Source: G942493215 sp942493215 (lineage in GTDB: Bacteria > Bacillota_I > Bacilli_A > RF39 > UBA660). From it: a stretch of DNA of 64,000 nt. The stretch lies in assembly GCA_942493215.1 (NCBI GenBank), contig OW818670.1:434001-498000 (forward strand), written 5' to 3'. A program made the translations under genes and the position numbers. Under the pieces are notes generated by a model, which searched no databases, had not been told where the DNA came from, and worked only from the letters and a program-made list of their open reading frames with translations. Positions 62,222 to 64,000 of this stretch are shown here, one piece after another. Each line of letters starts with the position of its first letter. The first letter of the stretch is position 1.

Positions 62222-62453
62222 CTCCAACAACTTTATCATGAACAACTTTCATTAATGACATTATTATTTCTTCATCTTCAACTTCTGTAAGTGTAACATC
62301 TTCACCGTTTTTCTCATATTCAAAATAAAGGGCTTTACGGGGATCATCAAATTCAGTCATAAGTAAATAGTTTTTTCCTTCATAAGGAAAATCAGCTGCT
62401 ACAACATATTCTTTGTTATCATCCAATGTTAATATATCCGCCATCTTATACAT
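62208..62453 (-). CDS. DUF1292 family protein
   Basis: 81-aa acidic protein: MADILTLDDNKEYVV, then YLLMTEFDDPRKALYFEYE and an acidic LTEVEDEEI segment, the DUF1292 pattern common in Firmicutes. Function unknown. It starts 2 nt after the TP-repeat gene on the same strand. Confidence 0.82.
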   Translation of the reverse strand: MYKMADILTLDDNKEYVVAADFPYEGKNYLLMTEFDDPRKALYFEYEKNGEDVTLTEVEDEEIIMSLMKVVHDKVVGEESE

Positions 62454-62455
62454 AA

Positions 62456-63721
62456 CTATATCGATCTCCCTTCTCCACTGATACTAGGCAAATCCGCTGG
62501 GGTTGCTTCTATTTTACCTGCAGACAAACCATTAAAATAGGCTACAGACTCTACCCCTTGTATTGCTTTCATTAACCCTTCATCGGTTATTTTGTGATTA
62601 TAAATTTGAGATAATATTTCACTAACTGCTTGATCATGAGCTGCTTGGCTAATAGCATCAGAAGTAGGGAAAACTACTTCCGAAGGCTTTTCATTTCTTA
62701 ATTTTTCCATTTGAGACTCATGTTCTTCTATTGAAATCATTCCAACGGTCGCTTTAGTTCTTTCATCAAGACGAGCATTATTAATAGCTTCTAGATTAGT
62801 CGCTTTTAAACCTTGCATTTGAGCCTCATGTTCTGCTAAAGACATCATACCAACCGTGGCTTTAGCTTTTTCTTCAGCTACAGCAGTATCAATAGCCGCT
62901 TGTTTGCCTCTTTCGCCTTCTCTTTTACCACGCGCATAACCACTTTTATCCGTAGCAGCTATTTTAGACTCATGTGCAGCCTTGGATATTGAATTATCAA
63001 CCTGTGATTGGAGCGTAAAATTATCAGCCTTTAACTTTGCATGTTCCATTAAAAGCTCTCCATACGCAACAGGATCAATAACCGGAGTTGGAGTTACTGG
63101 AGTTGCAGTAGCCGGAGTCGGAGTTACTGGAGTTGCAGTAGCGGGTGTTGGAGTTGGTGTTGCAGTAGCGGGTGTTGGAGTTGGTGTTGCAGTAGCGGGT
63201 GTTGGAGTTGGTGTTGCAGTAGCGGGTGTTGGAGTTGCGGATGTTGCCGCTGCTCCTTCCCTTTCCGCTTCTTTTTCAGCCTTTACTTGCTTATTATGGT
63301 TCTTTAATTCTTTTTTTTGTTTGCCAATTTTTTTAAATTTTTTAATTGACCACCAACAAACAGCAACCGAACCAGCAAAAAGTAAATATTTAGAATGCAT
63401 TAGACTATTATACATATTTTGAGAATTCATACCGATTCCATCTAGAATAGACGGAAGACTACTTGCTAAAAGATTATTGATACGATCACTAATAGCATTA
63501 CCTAATTGCGAAAAATTGCTAATATTTTGAGCTATTGTCATTCCTAAATTACCAATCACAACCTCATAAGCAGCAGTAACACCACAAAGAATAGACGTAG
63601 CAGCTCTTAATGCCCTATTACCCCATAATCTATTTATACCATGACCAATTTGTTTTATGTCTTTTGAAGCCATAAGTTCTTCATATGATATATGTTTTAT
63701 AACCTTTTTTTTACCAGCCAT
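62456..63721 (-). CDS. Membrane protein with Thr-Pro-Ala repeat linker and helical C terminus
   Basis: About 421 aa. An N-terminal region with one or two hydrophobic segments (about 40-75 and 110-130) is followed by a KKFKKIGKQKKELK basic stretch, a TPTPATA linker of about 60 residues, then a charged coiled-coil-like half with two related units (TVGMMSLAEHEAQM and TVGMISIEEHESQM). No family recognised; the architecture suggests an envelope-spanning or scaffold protein. The ATG at 63721 has AGAGGTG upstream. Confidence 0.65.
   Translation of the reverse strand: MAGKKKVIKHISYEELMASKDIKQIGHGINRLWGNRALRAATSILCGVTAAYEVVIGNLGMTIAQNISNFSQLGNAISDRINNLLASSLPSILDGIGMNSQNMYNSLMHSKYLLFAGSVAVCWWSIKKFKKIGKQKKELKNHNKQVKAEKEAEREGAAATSATPTPATATPTPTPATATPTPTPATATPTPTPATATPVTPTPATATPVTPTPVIDPVAYGELLMEHAKLKADNFTLQSQVDNSISKAAHESKIAATDKSGYARGKREGERGKQAAIDTAVAEEKAKATVGMMSLAEHEAQMQGLKATNLEAINNARLDERTKATVGMISIEEHESQMEKLRNEKPSEVVFPTSDAISQAAHDQAVSEILSQIYNHKITDEGLMKAIQGVESVAYFNGLSAGKIEATPADLPSISGEGRSI
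63081..63240 (-). repeat. 27-bp tandem repeats encoding TPTPATATP
   Basis: Three identical 27-bp units (63135, 63162, 63189), a partial fourth at 63216, and two diverged units at about 63081-63134 with 30-bp spacing. Identity at silent sites shows recent expansion. Confidence 0.85.
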
Positions 63722-63774
63722 ATCAAACACCTCTTACATAAATGATAACACACCTATAAATGATAGTCAAATAA

Positions 63775-64000
63775 TTATTTATGATATGTTTCATGGTTTA
63801 CAATCTTAAAAGCACGATATATTTGTTCAATAAATATTAAGCGAAATAATTGATGAGGAAACGTTAATTTAGAAAAAGATAATCGTAAAGAACTGATATT
63901 TATAACACTTTGATGTAGACCATATGATCCACCAATTATAAAGGTTATATTGGAGTTATTTATCAATTGATTTTCAATCATTTTAGAAAAAGCAATGGAG
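63775..64000 (-). CDS. rlmH: 23S rRNA (pseudouridine1915-N3)-methyltransferase, partial
   Basis: C-terminal part of RlmH, a SPOUT-class enzyme that methylates pseudouridine 1915 of 23S rRNA. Visible: FIIGGSYGL (knot SAM loop), LSFSKLTFPHQL, EQIYRAFKI and the terminal YHK. The frame stays open to the window edge, so about half of the gene lies outside. Confidence 0.92.
   Translation of the reverse strand, partial: SIAFSKMIENQLINNSNITFIIGGSYGLHQSVINISSLRLSFSKLTFPHQLFRLIFIEQIYRAFKIVNHETYHK

Noticed and set aside
63081..63240. CRISPR-like array
   Set aside because: The 27-bp units are directly adjacent without spacers and are in frame in a gene.
62982..63422. Plus-strand 146-aa frame rich in Val-Gly-Ala repeats
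   Set aside because: It is the antisense shadow of the 27-bp tandem repeats in the TP-linker gene. No ribosome site precedes it and the minus-strand gene has a clear start and neighbours.
1..64000. Mycoplasma genetic code (TGA = Trp)
   Set aside because: Trp codons are TGG in conserved positions and TGA is used as a stop, for example at the end of the first methylase gene (39370).

Overview
The window is about 64 kb of very AT-rich bacterial chromosome. It encodes a Gram-positive, low-GC, endospore-forming member of the Bacilli/Firmicutes, most like the uncultured gut lineages near Erysipelotrichia, RFN20 or RF39 (the lineage is inference from gene content and base composition). Evidence for spore formation is a dipicolinate operon (asd-dpaA-dpaB-aspartokinase-dapA), cotJ genes, spoIIR, spoIID, spoIIQ and spoIIID. 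Evidence for a peptidoglycan wall is murA, ddl and mbl. Trp is read from TGG and TGA is used as a stop, so this is code 11 and not the mycoplasma code. Most genes lie on the minus strand, packed in short operons. These are separated by compact hairpin terminators that often overlap stop codons, and TATAAT-type -10 boxes often lie only about 20 nt from the start codon.

Layout. 0-11 kb: small housekeeping and repair operons (nucleotidase, methyltransferase, an HNH protein, an MgtA Mg2+ ATPase, a deoxyinosine glycosylase, two Nudix operons, an MBL-fold hydrolase, an FAD/Rieske protein). 11-19 kb: a membrane glycosyltransferase, a ribosome-related operon (ABC-F, YwbE, DbpA), a deaminase operon and a zinc-ribbon protein with a Gly/Ser/Arg/Asn tail. 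19-28 kb: asparagine synthase, a PHP phosphoesterase and the dipicolinate/aspartate operon. 28-36.5 kb: an accessory stretch of mostly single-gene units (HD hydrolases, S51 peptidase, three lipoproteins, nitroreductase, beta-lactamase-like hydrolase, an HD-gene remnant). It carries a family of at least six related intergenic repeats built around a terminator hairpin.

36.5-40.7 kb: a three-gene restriction-modification cassette (two D12-type adenine methyltransferases and an HNH endonuclease) inserted downstream of tRNA-His. It is bracketed by imperfect direct repeats rich in AATAC words and is the best candidate here for a horizontally acquired system. 40.8-53.3 kb: a fused CotJA-CotJB protein with CotJC, a second zinc-ribbon gene whose promoter matches the first, ddl, a second ABC-F protein, typA, a secreted nuclease, an amidase and a Nudix operon.

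53.4-64 kb: the conserved Bacilli sporulation and wall block, read on the minus strand as rlmH, a TP-repeat membrane protein and DUF1292, spoIIR, mntP, fba, murA, GDSL, BI-1, rpmE, rpiB, DUF1146, spoIID, spoIIQ, spoIIID and mbl. No IS element, prophage, CRISPR array or rRNA was found.
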